This document shows, piece by piece, positions 9,199 through 19,441 of a DNA stretch of 64,000 nucleotides. Source of the stretch: Streptomyces cinereus (GTDB taxonomy: Bacteria > Pseudomonadota > Gammaproteobacteria > Pseudomonadales > Moraxellaceae); NCBI GenBank assembly GCA_014647715.1, contig BMPS01000008.1, positions 1 to 64,000 on the forward strand, written 5' to 3'. A model generated the notes under the pieces. It searched no databases. It had not been told where the DNA came from and saw nothing but the letters and a program-made list of their open reading frames with translations. The translations under genes were made by a program, and so were the position numbers. Position 1 is the stretch's first letter. The number at the start of each line of letters is the position of its first letter.

Positions 9199-10008
9199 AT
9201 GACACATTTAAGCACCGCGACTACCAACCATCCCAATCATAAAGCGCATGGCAATCATACAATCACCAAAGGTATTGCAGCCAGCTTGCTAGCTATGGCA
9301 ACGCTATTACCTTTTACCAGTGTTTCAGCCGCCACCTACCCTGTAAACCCATCCCCTGCGAACTCATCAATGACCAATACTTTAAACTACGGCTTGCTTA
9401 ATTTTGCTGCCTCAGCGAGTAAAAAAGTCAGCAATGACCAAATCAATGCTACCCTTAGCAAAACTGTGCAAAACAAATCAAGCAGTGAGGTGGCTAATCA
9501 AATTGCTACCACGTTGAACCAAGCGGTTGCCATTGCCAAAAAATACCCACAAGTGCAAGTCAGTACGGGCAATCAAGCCACCTATCCGCAATATGATAAA
9601 AACCAAAAAATCATTGGTTGGACGGGGACTGCAAGCTTGAATTTAAAAAGCACCGACACAGTCGCCGCTAGCAAATTGATTGCCGAATTGCAAAGTTTTA
9701 TGACGGTTGATGGATTAGACTTTAATGTGTCTGATGCCGCGCGCAAAGCCACCGAGCAAGAATTGATGATGGAAGCTTCCAAAAACTTCCAGCGCCAAGC
9801 GCAAACGCTGCTGCCTGTTTGGGGCGCAAAAGGCTATCAGTTAGTTTCGTTGGAGTTTAGTCAAGGAGGCGATTATCGTGCACCGCGCGCGTATGGCAGT
9901 GTAATGATGCTAGAAGCCGCCAATGCCAAAGTCGCTGACCAAAACTTCCAAGCGGGCGATAGCACCATTACAGTCACTGCTAACGGTACCGTCCAACTGG
10001 TCAAATAA
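9199..10008 (+). CDS. Secreted SIMPL (DUF541)-domain protein
   Basis: A 269-residue exported protein. A polar 25-residue N terminus leads into a hydrophobic signal segment (ASLLAMATLLPFTSVSA) with likely cleavage after VSA near residue 45. The mature part matches the SIMPL/DUF541 fold. It has Y-P-Q..Y-(D)-K-N-Q-K-I-I-G-W near the middle, a paired-beta KSTDTVAASKLI segment and a C-terminal half ending with A-N-G-T-V-Q-L-V-K. The family is periplasmic with poorly defined roles, often linked to stress. It is alone, with a terminator directly after it. The polar extension before the hydrophobic core is long for a signal peptide. Confidence 0.75.
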   Translation: MTHLSTATTNHPNHKAHGNHTITKGIAASLLAMATLLPFTSVSAATYPVNPSPANSSMTNTLNYGLLNFAASASKKVSNDQINATLSKTVQNKSSSEVANQIATTLNQAVAIAKKYPQVQVSTGNQATYPQYDKNQKIIGWTGTASLNLKSTDTVAASKLIAELQSFMTVDGLDFNVSDAARKATEQELMMEASKNFQRQAQTLLPVWGAKGYQLVSLEFSQGGDYRAPRAYGSVMMLEAANAKVADQNFQAGDSTITVTANGTVQLVK

Positions 10009-10023
10009 GCCGATTTTAACCAC

Positions 10024-10055
10024 AAAAAAAACCTGTTGAATCAACAGATTTTTTT
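10024..10055. terminator. Rho-independent terminator
   Basis: CTGTTG-AAT-CAACAG is flanked by an A run and a T run, between the convergent SIMPL and pal genes. It is probably bidirectional. Confidence 0.75.
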
Positions 10056-10080
10056 GTTTGTCTTTTACTCACTAAGCAAT

Positions 10081-10104
10081 ACTTAGTAAGAAACTTAGTA
10101 AGAA
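10081..10104. repeat. 12-bp tandem duplication across the pal stop codon
   Basis: ACTTAGTAAGAA is present twice in a row (10081-10092 and 10093-10104). On the pal strand the last codons and stop (Ser-Tyr-stop) are repeated in frame directly after the true stop at 10095. Confidence 0.9.
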
Positions 10105-10613
10105 ATTTCTGCACGGCGGTTTTTTGCCCATGCTGATTCGTCATGACCGGGATCAGCAGGTTGGTCTTCACCATAGCTGATGGCTTCCATACGTGAAGCT
10201 GATACCCCTGACGTAGCTAAGTAGGCTTGTGCGGCTTGGGCACGGCGCTCACCCAATGCCAGATTGTATTCACGGCTACCACGCTCATCGGTGTGACCCG
10301 CAATGGCGACACGGGCACTTGGGTTGGCTTGTAAGAATTGCGCTTGTTGATTTAACACAGCTTGCCCTTGAGCGTCGATTTCACTGCTATCAAAGCCGAA
10401 ATACACGGCATTGGGATTCGCACCCGCGGCGGTGATAACTGACGTTGAGTTTGTTACCACAGCGCCCCCGTTGTAGTAGCCTACGCCACCGGGTACGCCC
10501 ATCGGCGCAACCACTACTTCAGACGTGCCAGTACGTTTGGCAGAACACCCTGTTAAGGCGATGGTTGCCATCATCGCAGCAGTACTTACTATTTTTAGCA
10601 TCGTTAATTTCAT
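10095..10613 (-). CDS. pal: Peptidoglycan-associated lipoprotein Pal (OmpA-like)
   Basis: A 172-residue outer-membrane lipoprotein. The signal peptide ends in the lipobox LTGC (Cys about 23). A glycine-rich linker follows, then an OmpA-C peptidoglycan-binding domain (about 65-172). That domain has VYFGFDSSEID, AGHTDERGSREYNLALGERRA (the Asp and Arg that hold diaminopimelate) and KNRRAEI. Pal anchors the outer membrane to the cell wall and normally works with TolB. The ATG at 10613 has GAGGA 6 bases upstream. No tol genes are next to it, so it is detached from the usual tol-pal cluster; another Pal/OmpA-like lipoprotein is the alternative name. A 12-bp duplication covers its stop codon. Confidence 0.87.
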   Translation of the reverse strand: MKLTMLKIVSTAAMMATIALTGCSAKRTGTSEVVVAPMGVPGGVGYYNGGAVVTNSTSVITAAGANPNAVYFGFDSSEIDAQGQAVLNQQAQFLQANPSARVAIAGHTDERGSREYNLALGERRAQAAQAYLATSGVSASRMEAISYGEDQPADPGHDESAWAKNRRAEISY

Positions 10614-10824
10614 AGTCTTTCCTCAAAAATTATTATTTAACGCGTTTACCTATTTTGTTACTTTTCGATAGAGTAAATCAATCTCGCGCTTTTTGTAAAC
10701 AGTGTTACTGTAAATTTTAACCAACTTTTTCTCAAAGCTCTCAAAGCAGTTTAATTTTTGGATTAAACAAGTAGCTTAAAAAAATTCACCGCTTATAAGA
10801 TAAGTGATAACAACACAAACTGTC

Positions 10825-10862
10825 TAAAACAGTAATTTCTAAAACAGTAATTTCTAAAACAG
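10825..10862. repeat. 15-bp tandem repeat, 2.5 copies
   Basis: TAAAACAGTAATTTC occurs at 10825-10839 and 10840-10854, followed by a partial copy to 10862. It lies just beyond the 3' end of the DUF6231-like gene. Confidence 0.9.
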
Positions 10863-10889
10863 CGCTGTCTAAAGTTGTGTCTACAGCCG

Positions 10890-11477
10890 CTACCAGCGAA
10901 ACTTATTCCATAATTCAGGATTTGCCCAAAACTTGCTATTAAACCAATCTGGCAAATGTTTATAGTCAAACAGATTAAATTGCCATACTTGGTAGCTGGT
11001 TATATGGTGATCTTGGTCATGCTCCACAATCGGCTGCTCATGTAATCGGCTAAAGCCAAAGCTCGCCACATCCACACCTGTTGCTGGCTCGGATAAGTTT
11101 TGCACCACCAAACAATGCTTGGCAAACAAGTCGCGACAGCGCTGAATGATTTGGGTATCGATAGCGCTATCGTTTGATAATATTATCACTGCCAAGTCAT
11201 AGCGCTTGGCAAATCGATGCGCGATAAACTGTTGATAATCAAACGCTTCCCAACTCACGGCTTGATCAATAGCTTCATCAATGGCTTGAATTTGGCTAAA
11301 AACCGACTGCGTGTCATTACCAATAATCAATCCAGTGAAGGGTTGATTTGCTGCTGCGGCATTTTTATCTTCGCTTGAATCGTGTTTGCTCAAATCATGT
11401 TTGCTTAGGCTATCTTTACTTAAAAATGCCAGACTTTGTTGGATGACATCCGTGATGCTTAAGGTGGGATTGGTCAA
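10890..11477 (-). CDS. DUF6231-like conserved hypothetical protein
   Basis: A 195-residue protein of no known function, resembling a family (DUF6231) seen in Pseudomonas and Acinetobacter; this assignment is from memory. The C-terminal half has VWQFNLFDYKHLPDWFNSKFWANPE-type aromatic motifs. The middle looks like a small alpha/beta domain (LIIGNDT, LAVIILSNDS). The start is a TTG at 11477: AAGGA (11485-11489 on the plus strand) sits about 8 bases upstream and no ATG competes. Residues about 19-33 are three 5-residue repeats (LSKDS, LSKHD, LSKHD) encoded by a 15-bp repeat. There is no signal peptide. Confidence 0.65.
   Translation of the reverse strand: MTNPTLSITDVIQQSLAFLSKDSLSKHDLSKHDSSEDKNAAAANQPFTGLIIGNDTQSVFSQIQAIDEAIDQAVSWEAFDYQQFIAHRFAKRYDLAVIILSNDSAIDTQIIQRCRDLFAKHCLVVQNLSEPATGVDVASFGFSRLHEQPIVEHDQDHHITSYQVWQFNLFDYKHLPDWFNSKFWANPELWNKFRW
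11380..11424. repeat. 15-bp coding tandem repeat, three copies
   Basis: Three successive, slightly diverged 15-base units (11380-11394, 11395-11409, 11410-11424) encode LSKHD-type pentapeptides near the N terminus of the DUF6231-like protein. Confidence 0.8.
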
Positions 11478-11689
11478 AATAAAATCCTTTTGATGAGTTT
11501 TTTTTAGCTACTGTTGAGAGATACGGTTGAATGATAGCCGTGATATAGCAATAGGGTGGCTAATATGCCATTCTTTACAACCAATTATAACTATCTATCA
11601 TGAGCCATGACTAGCCCTTTTGGTCGAGACAGAGTACACTAAGTGCTAAATTTATCACTTGTATTGACTGTTAGAAATAAGGAACAACC

Positions 11690-13606
11690 ATGCCACAATA
11701 TCGCTCAAAAACCTCCACGTCTGGCCGCAATATGGCGGGTGCACGCGCACTTTGGCGTGCGACGGGTATGACAGATGAGGACTTTAACAAACCGATTATC
11801 GCGATTGCCAACTCGTTTACCCAGTTTGTACCTGGGCACGTACACCTAAAAGACTTGGGTCAGTTAGTGGCTCGCGAGATTGAAGCGGCAGGCGGTGTTG
11901 CCAAAGAATTTAACACCATTGCGGTGGATGATGGTATCGCCATGGGTCACTTGGGTATGCTCTATAGCTTGCCAAGCCGTGATTTAATTGCCGATAGCGT
12001 GGAGTATATGGTCAATGCTCACTGCGCCGATGCGCTGGTTTGTATCTCCAACTGCGACAAAATCACCCCTGGTATGCTCATGGCAGCGATGCGCCTTAAT
12101 ATCCCAATAATTTTTGTGTCGGGCGGTCCCATGGAAGCGGGCAAAGTATTGGCATCCACCTTGGGCGATGGGCATACCACCCATGAAACCGTGATGAATG
12201 AATTGGGTGAAAAAATTCGCAAACTTGACCTAGTCGATGCCATGATTGATGCGGCAGATGACTTGATTAGTGACGAAGATGTAGCACAAACCGAGCGCTC
12301 TGCTTGCCCAACTTGTGGCTCATGCTCAGGCATGTTCACTGCCAACTCGATGAACTGTTTGACCGAAGCCTTAGGCTTATCACTGCCTGGCAATGGCTCG
12401 TTACTTGCCACTCACGCCAAACGTAAAGATTTATTCTTAGAAGCAGGTCGTCGTATCGTGGCACTTGCCAAACGTTATTATGAGCAAGATGACGCCAGCG
12501 TATTGCCACGCTCAATTGCGACCAAAGCGGCATTTGAAAACGCCATGAGCCTTGATATCGCCATGGGCGGCTCAACCAACACAATTCTACATTTGCTTGC
12601 CGCTGCCCATGAAGCCCAAGTAGATTTTAAAATGGCGGATATTGACCGTCTAAGCCGGCGTGTGCCTTGTCTATCAAAAGTTGCCCCTGCGACGCAAAAA
12701 TACCATATGGAAGACGTTCACCGCGCTGGGGGTGTAATGGCAATTTTAGCCGAGCTTGATCGCGCAAACCTACTGCAAACCGATGTCCCCACCGTTCATA
12801 GTGCTTCACTCAAAGCGGCGCTGAGCCAATGGGATATCATGAATCCTGATAATACCGAGGCACGTGAGCGTTATATTGCAGCCCCAGGTGGGGTACGCAC
12901 CACGCAAGCCTTTAGCCAAAACAATGCGTGGTCCAATCTTGATGTCAACCGCGAATCTGGCTGTATCCGCAGCAAAGAATTTGCCTACTCACAAGACGGT
13001 GGTTTGGCAGTATTGTTTGGTAATATTGCTGAACGTGGTTGTGTCGTCAAAACAGCGGGCGTGGATGACAGCATCCTAAAATTTACCGGTCGTGCCCGTG
13101 TTTTTGAGAGTCAAGATGATGCCGTTGCAGCGATTTTGGCAGATGCTGATGATCCAAGAAGCATCGTCGCCGGTGATGTCGTGGTGATTCGCTATGAAGG
13201 TCCAAAAGGCGGTCCTGGTATGCAAGAGATGTTGTATCCGACCTCTTACCTAAAATCAAAAGGTCTAGGTAAAGCCTGTGCGCTACTTACCGATGGTCGT
13301 TTTTCAGGGGGTACATCGGGTTTATCCATCGGTCACGTCAGCCCAGAAGCCGCTGAAGGTGGTACCATCGGTTTGGTGAATGAAGGCGATACCATCGAGA
13401 TTGATATCCCTAATCGCTCGATTCATTTGGCGGTTGATTTTGCCGAACTTGAAAAACGCCGAGAAGCGATGGTGAGCCGTGGCAACCAAGCTTGGAAACC
13501 TGTCAATCGTGAGCGCCAAGTGTCAGCTGCCTTGCGGGCGTATGCAGCAATGACAACTAGCGCAGATACAGGCGCGGTGCGTGATGTCAGTCAAGTAGAG
13601 CGGTAA
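11690..13606 (+). CDS. ilvD: Dihydroxy-acid dehydratase
   Basis: A 638-residue enzyme that dehydrates 2,3-dihydroxy-isovalerate and -methylvalerate, the third step of valine and isoleucine synthesis. The iron-sulfur cluster ligands are visible in CISNCDK (about 121-127) and [11 protein letters not shown] (about 205-215). The substrate-site signature [12 protein letters not shown] is near residue 292, and [19 protein letters not shown] is near the C terminus. The length is slightly above the roughly 615 of E. coli. AAGGA precedes the ATG by about 7 bases. It is monocistronic with its own terminator, and no attenuator or leader peptide was seen upstream. Confidence 0.97.
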   Translation: MPQYRSKTSTSGRNMAGARALWRATGMTDEDFNKPIIAIANSFTQFVPGHVHLKDLGQLVAREIEAAGGVAKEFNTIAVDDGIAMGHLGMLYSLPSRDLIADSVEYMVNAHCADALVCISNCDKITPGMLMAAMRLNIPIIFVSGGPMEAGKVLASTLGDGHTTHETVMNELGEKIRKLDLVDAMIDAADDLISDEDVAQTERSACPTCGSCSGMFTANSMNCLTEALGLSLPGNGSLLATHAKRKDLFLEAGRRIVALAKRYYEQDDASVLPRSIATKAAFENAMSLDIAMGGSTNTILHLLAAAHEAQVDFKMADIDRLSRRVPCLSKVAPATQKYHMEDVHRAGGVMAILAELDRANLLQTDVPTVHSASLKAALSQWDIMNPDNTEARERYIAAPGGVRTTQAFSQNNAWSNLDVNRESGCIRSKEFAYSQDGGLAVLFGNIAERGCVVKTAGVDDSILKFTGRARVFESQDDAVAAILADADDPRSIVAGDVVVIRYEGPKGGPGMQEMLYPTSYLKSKGLGKACALLTDGRFSGGTSGLSIGHVSPEAAEGGTIGLVNEGDTIEIDIPNRSIHLAVDFAELEKRREAMVSRGNQAWKPVNRERQVSAALRAYAAMTTSADTGAVRDVSQVER

Positions 13607-13660
13607 TTTTTTACTGCCAACGACATTGCTATCAAAAAAATTGTCAAAAAAGAATTATCA

Positions 13661-13694
13661 AAAAAGATCGATGGTAATTATCGGTCTTTTTTTT
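13661..13694 (+). terminator. Rho-independent terminator of ilvD
   Basis: AAGATCGA (13664-13671) pairs with TCGGTCTT (13681-13688), flanked by A and T runs. It follows the ilvD stop by about 55 bases. Imperfect repeats of TCAAAAAAG-type sequence precede it. Confidence 0.8.
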
Positions 13695-13880
13695 AGCCCC
13701 ATAAAAAACGTTGCAAACCTCATACTCGACACCCACTGTTTTAGATGCCATGTGTGTTTTATAAAAGGTGCGTTTTATAAAAGCATTATCCACATCGAAT
13801 GAATTCTGCTAAAATACAATGTTTACATTTTTTTGATAATATATGCCAAATTTAATTTTGAAAACTCTTAAGGAGCCGCT

Positions 13881-16553
13881 GTGAGCCGTCCGTTTTCTTC
13901 AGCCGATATACGTCAAGCTTTTATCAATTATTTTGCCGAAAATGGTCATACCCCAGTGGCATCATCGAGCCTAGTCCCCCACAATGACCCTACCCTGCTA
14001 TTCACCAATGCCGGTATGAACCAATTTAAAGATGTGTTCTTAGGGATAGACAAACGCGATTATAAACGTGCAGTATCGTCGCAAAAATGTGTGCGCGCAG
14101 GCGGTAAACACAATGACCTTGACAACGTCGGCTATACCGCGCGTCACCATACGTTTTTTGAGATGCTTGGTAATTTCTCGTTTGGCGATTATTTCAAACA
14201 ACAAGCCATCCCATTTTGTTGGGAGTTTTTGACATCGGATGAGTGGCTTGGACTACCCAAAGATAGACTTTATGTGACGGTGTATCACACCGATGATGAA
14301 GCCTTTGATATTTGGCATAACGTGGTGGGCTTGCCTGCCGAGCGTATCATCCGCATTGGTGATAATAAAGGCGGTCAATACCAATCGGATAACTTTTGGG
14401 CAATGGGTGACACAGGTCCTTGTGGTCCTTGTACCGAAGTATTTTATGACCACGGCGAGCATATTTGGGGCGGTCTGCCAGGTACACCTGAAGAAGACGG
14501 CGACCGTTTTGTCGAGATTTGGAACAACGTCTTTATGCAGTTTAACCGCCAAAAAGACGGCACACTTGAAAAACTGCCTGCGCCAAGTGTCGATACGGGA
14601 ATGGGTTTAGAGCGTATCAGCGCTATCATGCAAGGCGTGCACAGCAACTATGAAATCGATATGTTTACCCATCTCATGCAGCACGCGGCGCAAGTGATTG
14701 GCTTGCCAAACGATATCGACTTACAGTCTGAGCCATCACTCAAAGTGCTTGCCGACCATATCCGCTCCGTCTCTTTCTTAATTGCAGATGGCGTATTGCC
14801 AAGCAATGAAGGCCGTGGTTATGTGCTGCGTCGTATCATCCGCCGCGCGGTTCGCCATGGCAACAAATTAGGCGCTACTGACAACTTCTTTTATAAGCTC
14901 GTCGCGCCACTTACCCAAATCATGGGTGATGCCTACCCACAGATTCGGGAACAGCAAGCCAACATTGAGCAAGCCATCTTAAAAGAAGAAGAGCAATTTG
15001 CCAAAACCTTATCACAAGGTCTTAAACTGCTATCCCAAGAATTAGATAGCTTAAAATCTGGCGATACGTTGTCGGGTGCAACCGTGTTTAAACTGTATGA
15101 CACGTATGGTTTCCCTGCCGATTTGACGGCGGACATTGTGCGCGAACGCGACATCAGCATTGATGAAGCCGGTTTTGAACAAGGCATGGCGCAGCAACGC
15201 GCCCGCGCCCGTGAAGCGGGTAAATTTGGCGTTGATTATAACCAATTGATTCAAGTTGACAGTGCTACTGAATTTTTGGGGTATGACAAAGCAGAACACA
15301 GCAGCACTATCACCCACTTATACCTTGAGGGCAAATCGGTTGAAGAATTGCAAGAAGGCGCTGAAGGGGTCATCGTATTATCGGCGACGCCTTTTTATGC
15401 CGAAGGCGGTGGTCAAGCGGGTGAATTGGGTGACATCCAAACCGAAACCGGCGTATTTGAAGTCCAAGACACCAAAAAATCTGGTCAAGCTATCATCCAT
15501 CATGGCGTGGTCAAAATGGGCAGTATCCGTCAGGGTCAGTCAAGCGAAGCACGCGTCGCAAGCCAAGTACGCGCCATGAGTGCCAAAAACCACTCCGCCA
15601 CTCACCTACTGCACGCTGCCCTTCGTGAGTATCTTGGTACAGGCGTCACCCAAAAAGGGTCATTGGTCAATAGTGAGGTGTTGCGTTTTGACTTCTCGTA
15701 TGACAAAGCCTTGACTGAGCAAGACATCATCACCATTGAAAACATCGTTAACCAACAAATCCTTGCCAACCAACCTGCCACTGTAGAAATGCTCAGCATG
15801 ACGCAAGCGCAAGACAAAGGCGCGATGGCACTGTTTGGTGAAAAATATGGAGACACGGTTCGCGTATTGTCGATGGGTACGATAGATAAAGACGGCAAGC
15901 CTTTTTCAATCGAACTATGCGGTGGTCTGCATGTACAACGCACGGGTGATATCGGCTTATTCAAAATCGTCAGTGAGCAAGGTATCGCGGCAGGCATTCG
16001 CCGTATCGAAGCAGTGACAGGCATGGGCGCAGTCAAATATGTGCAGCAAGGTGAAAAACAGCTCAATCAACTTGCCAGTCAACTCAAAGCGAAGCGCGAC
16101 GAAATCGCCGACCGTGTCAATCAAATGACCGACAAAACACGCGACCTTGAAAAACAACTTGAGCGTTTGCAGCAAAAATTGGCCAGCAGCCAAGCCAAAG
16201 ACTTAATTAACAACGTGCAAGATATCAATGGACAAAAAGTGCTGATTGCAAGCTTACCAGGCATGGATGGTAAAGCATTACGCACGATTGCCGATGACAT
16301 GAAGTCAAAATTGCATGATGGCATCGTGGTGCTCGCTGGCGTAGCTGACGATAAAATTGCCCTGACTGCCAGTGTCGGCAAAGACTTAACCAGCAAAATC
16401 AAAGCGGGTGATATCATCAAACACTTAAGCGAGCAGCTTGGTGGTAAAGGGGGCGGTAAACCTGACTTTGCCCAAGGCGGTGCAACTGATGTGGCAGGAT
16501 TGCCAACCGTATTAGATGCGCTACCAAATTGGTTGGCTGAGCGACTTGCCTAA
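13881..16553 (+). CDS. alaS: Alanine--tRNA ligase
   Basis: A 890-residue class II aminoacyl-tRNA synthetase that charges tRNA-Ala. In order: the catalytic domain ([38 protein letters not shown]), the tRNA-recognition domain, the editing domain with [13 protein letters not shown] and the zinc-type site CGGLHV, and the C-terminal oligomerisation domain (DHHA1-like, [14 protein letters not shown]). The start is GTG at 13881, with AAGGAG (13870-13874) 6 bases before it. A terminator follows. The length is usual for the family. All three activities (activation, editing, dimerisation) appear intact. Confidence 0.97.
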   Translation: MSRPFSSADIRQAFINYFAENGHTPVASSSLVPHNDPTLLFTNAGMNQFKDVFLGIDKRDYKRAVSSQKCVRAGGKHNDLDNVGYTARHHTFFEMLGNFSFGDYFKQQAIPFCWEFLTSDEWLGLPKDRLYVTVYHTDDEAFDIWHNVVGLPAERIIRIGDNKGGQYQSDNFWAMGDTGPCGPCTEVFYDHGEHIWGGLPGTPEEDGDRFVEIWNNVFMQFNRQKDGTLEKLPAPSVDTGMGLERISAIMQGVHSNYEIDMFTHLMQHAAQVIGLPNDIDLQSEPSLKVLADHIRSVSFLIADGVLPSNEGRGYVLRRIIRRAVRHGNKLGATDNFFYKLVAPLTQIMGDAYPQIREQQANIEQAILKEEEQFAKTLSQGLKLLSQELDSLKSGDTLSGATVFKLYDTYGFPADLTADIVRERDISIDEAGFEQGMAQQRARAREAGKFGVDYNQLIQVDSATEFLGYDKAEHSSTITHLYLEGKSVEELQEGAEGVIVLSATPFYAEGGGQAGELGDIQTETGVFEVQDTKKSGQAIIHHGVVKMGSIRQGQSSEARVASQVRAMSAKNHSATHLLHAALREYLGTGVTQKGSLVNSEVLRFDFSYDKALTEQDIITIENIVNQQILANQPATVEMLSMTQAQDKGAMALFGEKYGDTVRVLSMGTIDKDGKPFSIELCGGLHVQRTGDIGLFKIVSEQGIAAGIRRIEAVTGMGAVKYVQQGEKQLNQLASQLKAKRDEIADRVNQMTDKTRDLEKQLERLQQKLASSQAKDLINNVQDINGQKVLIASLPGMDGKALRTIADDMKSKLHDGIVVLAGVADDKIALTASVGKDLTSKIKAGDIIKHLSEQLGGKGGGKPDFAQGGATDVAGLPTVLDALPNWLAERLA

Positions 16554-16567
16554 TTAAAACTAATCCT

Positions 16568-16601
16568 AAAAAAACGCCGAATGACTTATTCGGCTTTTTT
16601 T
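16568..16601 (+). terminator. Rho-independent terminator of alaS
   Basis: GCCGAAT-GACTT-ATTCGGC is followed by a run of T and preceded by a run of A. Confidence 0.88.
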
Positions 16602-16697
16602 ATGGGGTTATAAAGAAGATTAGTTTAATCAGGCTTAATCAAAGCGCCATTTACTTTAGCCAAACATTCGGTATCATAAAGCCTAAAGCACATTGTG

Positions 16698-16745
16698 TAT
16701 AATCGTCTCTATAATCGCATTTATAGTCGTGTCCATAATCACATC
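16698..16745. repeat. 12-bp imperfect tandem repeat, four copies
   Basis: Units TATAATCGTCTC, TATAATCGCATT, TATAGTCGTGTC and CATAATCACATC follow one another upstream of the GST gene. They may lie in its promoter or leader; no function is known. Confidence 0.75.
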
Positions 16746-16820
16746 TGACATCTTATCAACCAACGAAGCTTTAAATCACACTTATAGCTTTAAAAAACTT
16801 ATAATCAACAAGGAAACATC

Positions 16821-17612
16821 ATGGACAATCATTACCAACCCCCAAAAATTTGGACAAATGATAGCCACAACGGTGGCAAATTTGCTAGTACCAACCGCCC
16901 CACCGCAGGAGCGACCCACGAGCAACATTTACCGATTGGTAACAACCCTTTGCAGCTTTACAGCTTAAACACGCCAAACGGTATCAAAATCAATATGTTA
17001 CTTGAAGAATTGGCAGAGCTAGGTATTGAAGGCGCACAGTATGACGCCTACAAAATCGACATCATGAATGGCGACCAATTTGGCTCAGATTTTGTTGACA
17101 TCAATCCCAATTCTAAAATCCCTGCACTGGTGGATAACAGTGTTAATCCACCGATTAAACTGTTTGAATCAGGCGCTATTTTGCTATACCTTGCCGAAAA
17201 ATTTGAGCAGTTTATCCCAGCAGACACCGCCAAACGTGCCGAATGTCTGACATGGCTGTTTTGGCAAATGGGCTCTGCACCGTATGTCGGTGGCGGCTTT
17301 GGGCATTTTTATGCGTACGCCCCAGAGAAGTTTGAATATGCCATCAATCGTTTTACCATGGAAACCAAACGCCAACTGGACTTACTCGACCAACATTTAG
17401 CGACTCACACATTTATGGTAGGTAATGACTACAGTATCGCGGATATCGCGATTTGGGCATGGTATGGTCAGTTGGCACTGGGCAAATTGTATAACGCTGG
17501 CGAGTTTTTACAAGTACAAAACTACACCCACCTACAACGCTGGGCAAAAAACCTGCATGACCGTCCTGCCGTGCAACGCGCTGTAACGTTACCGCTACAA
17601 CCGATTGCCTAA
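16821..17612 (+). CDS. yghU: Glutathione S-transferase family protein, YghU-like
   Basis: A 263-residue cytosolic protein with the YghU layout. An N-terminal extension (residues 1-45, PPKIWTNDSHNGGKFASTNRPTAG) precedes a thioredoxin-fold domain (LQLYSLNTPNGIKINMLLEELAELG; NPNSKIPALVD; ESGAILLYLAEKF) and an all-alpha C-terminal domain ending in RWAKNLHDRPAVQRA. YghU has disulfide-bond reductase activity with glutathione. The Thr-Pro-Asn (TPNG) site and the Glu-Ser pair that bind glutathione are present. AAGGAAA precedes the ATG at a normal distance. It is monocistronic. Confidence 0.88.
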   Translation: MDNHYQPPKIWTNDSHNGGKFASTNRPTAGATHEQHLPIGNNPLQLYSLNTPNGIKINMLLEELAELGIEGAQYDAYKIDIMNGDQFGSDFVDINPNSKIPALVDNSVNPPIKLFESGAILLYLAEKFEQFIPADTAKRAECLTWLFWQMGSAPYVGGGFGHFYAYAPEKFEYAINRFTMETKRQLDLLDQHLATHTFMVGNDYSIADIAIWAWYGQLALGKLYNAGEFLQVQNYTHLQRWAKNLHDRPAVQRAVTLPLQPIA

Positions 17613-17839
17613 ACTGATAACCTTTTGTTCACACTACCCATCCAATTTTCAGCCAGCCATTTGGGGATTTTTGGCAATTTTGCCTTGCCCCAAAATTGGG
17701 AAATATGGTATAAAGTACCGTTTAATTTACGTTTCGTGACATTGTAAACAATTTGCTAAGTAATCCATTAGGACTTGGTATGGCAAGTCTTGCATAGCGA
17801 TGGCAAACAACGTGCGCGATATTATAGGGTGTATTGACA

Positions 17840-19123
17840 ATGGCTTTAATCGTACAAAAATACGGTGGTACGTCGATGGGTAGTGTCGAACGTATCAAAA
17901 ATGTGGCACAGCGCGTCAAACGTTGGCATGACAATGGTCATCAAGTGGTGGTTGTCGTCTCTGCCATGAGTGGTGAGACCAATCGCTTGATTGATTTGGC
18001 ACGTCAAATCAGCAAAGAACCAAACGCTCGTGAATACGACCAAATGGTGTCAACCGGTGAGCAAGTCTCGATTTCTTTACTTGCCATGGCATTAAATGAA
18101 ATCGGTGTGAGCGCCAAGTCAATGACGGGCGGACAAGTGGCGATTCGTACCGATGATAGCCATACCAAAGCCCGTATTCAACATATCGATGATAGTCAGC
18201 TTCGTGCCGCACTCGATGCTGGCATGGTCGTTGTAGTGGCGGGTTTCCAAGGGGTGGATGAAAAAGGTGACATCAACACCTTAGGTCGGGGTGGCTCGGA
18301 CACCACCGGGGTTGCACTGGCTGCTGCCCTATCTGCCGATGAATGTCAAATCTATACCGATGTCGACGGCGTGTATACTACTGACCCACGTGTCACACCA
18401 AAAGCCAAAAAATTATCAAAAATTACCTTTGAAGAAATGCTAGAAATGGCAAGCCTTGGCTCAAAAGTGTTGCAAATTCGCTCGGTTGAATTTGCCGGAA
18501 AATACCAAGTACCACTGCGTGTTTTATCCAGTTTTGATGAAAACGCCGATGGTAAATTCGATGATGATTTTAAAAAGAATGTAGGTACATTAATTACCAC
18601 CGATGAGGGAGACAGCATGGAACAACCAATTATTTCGGGCATCGCCTTTAACCGTGACGAAGCTAAAGTATCTATTTTAGCAGTGCCTGATCGTCCTGGT
18701 ATTGCGTCATCGATTTTAAGCCCTATCAGTGCTGCCAATATCGAAATCGATATGATTATCCAAAACATCGCAGAAAACGGATTGACCGACTTTACCTTTA
18801 CCGTTAACCGTGGTGACTTTGATAAAACCCTAGCGATTTTGGGTGACAATCTTGCTGAGATTGGCGGCAAAGAAATCGTGAGCAATAACAACGTGGTTAA
18901 AGTATCACTGGTGGGTGTTGGGATGCGTTCACATGCAGGCGTGGCAAGCAAAATGTTTGAAACACTGGCAGAAAACAACATCAATATCCAAATGATTTCT
19001 ACCAGCGAAATCAAAATCTCGGTACTGATTCAAGAAGAACAACTGGAAAAAGCGGTTAAAGCGTTACATACCGCCTTTGGTCTTGACCGTGAAGACGGTG
19101 AAAGCAAGGTTGCTGGATTATAA
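17840..19123 (+). CDS. lysC: Aspartate kinase
   Basis: A 427-residue aspartokinase (first step to lysine, threonine, methionine and diaminopimelate). It starts with the catalytic signature IVQKYGGTSMGSVERI, has VVSAMSGETNRL and GRGGSDTTGVALAAAL in the amino-acid kinase fold (1-250), then two regulatory ACT domains (about 265-427: KVSILAVPDRPGIASSI and VSLVGVGMRSHAGVASKMF). This is the single-function type that is feedback-inhibited by lysine and threonine in pseudomonads. The ATG at 17840 was chosen over a TTG at 17834: AGGG is 10 bases away and the conserved N terminus begins there. A terminator follows. Confidence 0.95.
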   Translation: MALIVQKYGGTSMGSVERIKNVAQRVKRWHDNGHQVVVVVSAMSGETNRLIDLARQISKEPNAREYDQMVSTGEQVSISLLAMALNEIGVSAKSMTGGQVAIRTDDSHTKARIQHIDDSQLRAALDAGMVVVVAGFQGVDEKGDINTLGRGGSDTTGVALAAALSADECQIYTDVDGVYTTDPRVTPKAKKLSKITFEEMLEMASLGSKVLQIRSVEFAGKYQVPLRVLSSFDENADGKFDDDFKKNVGTLITTDEGDSMEQPIISGIAFNRDEAKVSILAVPDRPGIASSILSPISAANIEIDMIIQNIAENGLTDFTFTVNRGDFDKTLAILGDNLAEIGGKEIVSNNNVVKVSLVGVGMRSHAGVASKMFETLAENNINIQMISTSEIKISVLIQEEQLEKAVKALHTAFGLDREDGESKVAGL

Positions 19124-19148
19124 GAAATTTGTAATTCTCCACAAAAAC

Positions 19149-19189
19149 AAGGTTAATATCCGCGTTTTGCGGGTGTTAACCTTTTTTTT
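19149..19189 (+). terminator. Rho-independent terminator of lysC
   Basis: AAGGTTAA (19149-19156) pairs with TTAACCTT (19176-19183), with an inner CCGC/GCGG stem and a T run after it. Confidence 0.85.
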
Positions 19190-19441
19190 ACTTCTGCATT
19201 TCGTTTATAATGGCATCTCGTTTATTGGGCACAAACGCAACTGACCCCTCAATGCCTATTTTGACTGTTGGCAAATAGCCGCCAAGCATGATGAGTTCGC
19301 TTAAATTATGCCTTTGCAGTCTGTCTTTAACGTATCATTGGGCAATGATACATGATAATATATTTGACGAATTTAGCTAATTTATCGTTGAATCATCATA
19401 GGACATTGATGGTACTTGTTGCGACATAAGGAGTGTGACGC
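19190..19441 (+). promoter_or_regulatory. csrA upstream region with hairpin and candidate CsrA sites
   Basis: This 252-base stretch has no gene. TATAAT (19206-19211) is a possible -10, without a good -35. GTATCATT-gggc-AATGATAC (19332-19351) is a perfect hairpin or operator. A GGA at 19401-19403 lies in the loop of a weak stem (ATCA..TGAT), and a second GGA is inside the ribosome site AAGGAG (19428-19433). Such a pair of GGA sites is how CsrA represses its own translation in other bacteria; here this is inference. Confidence 0.4.
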
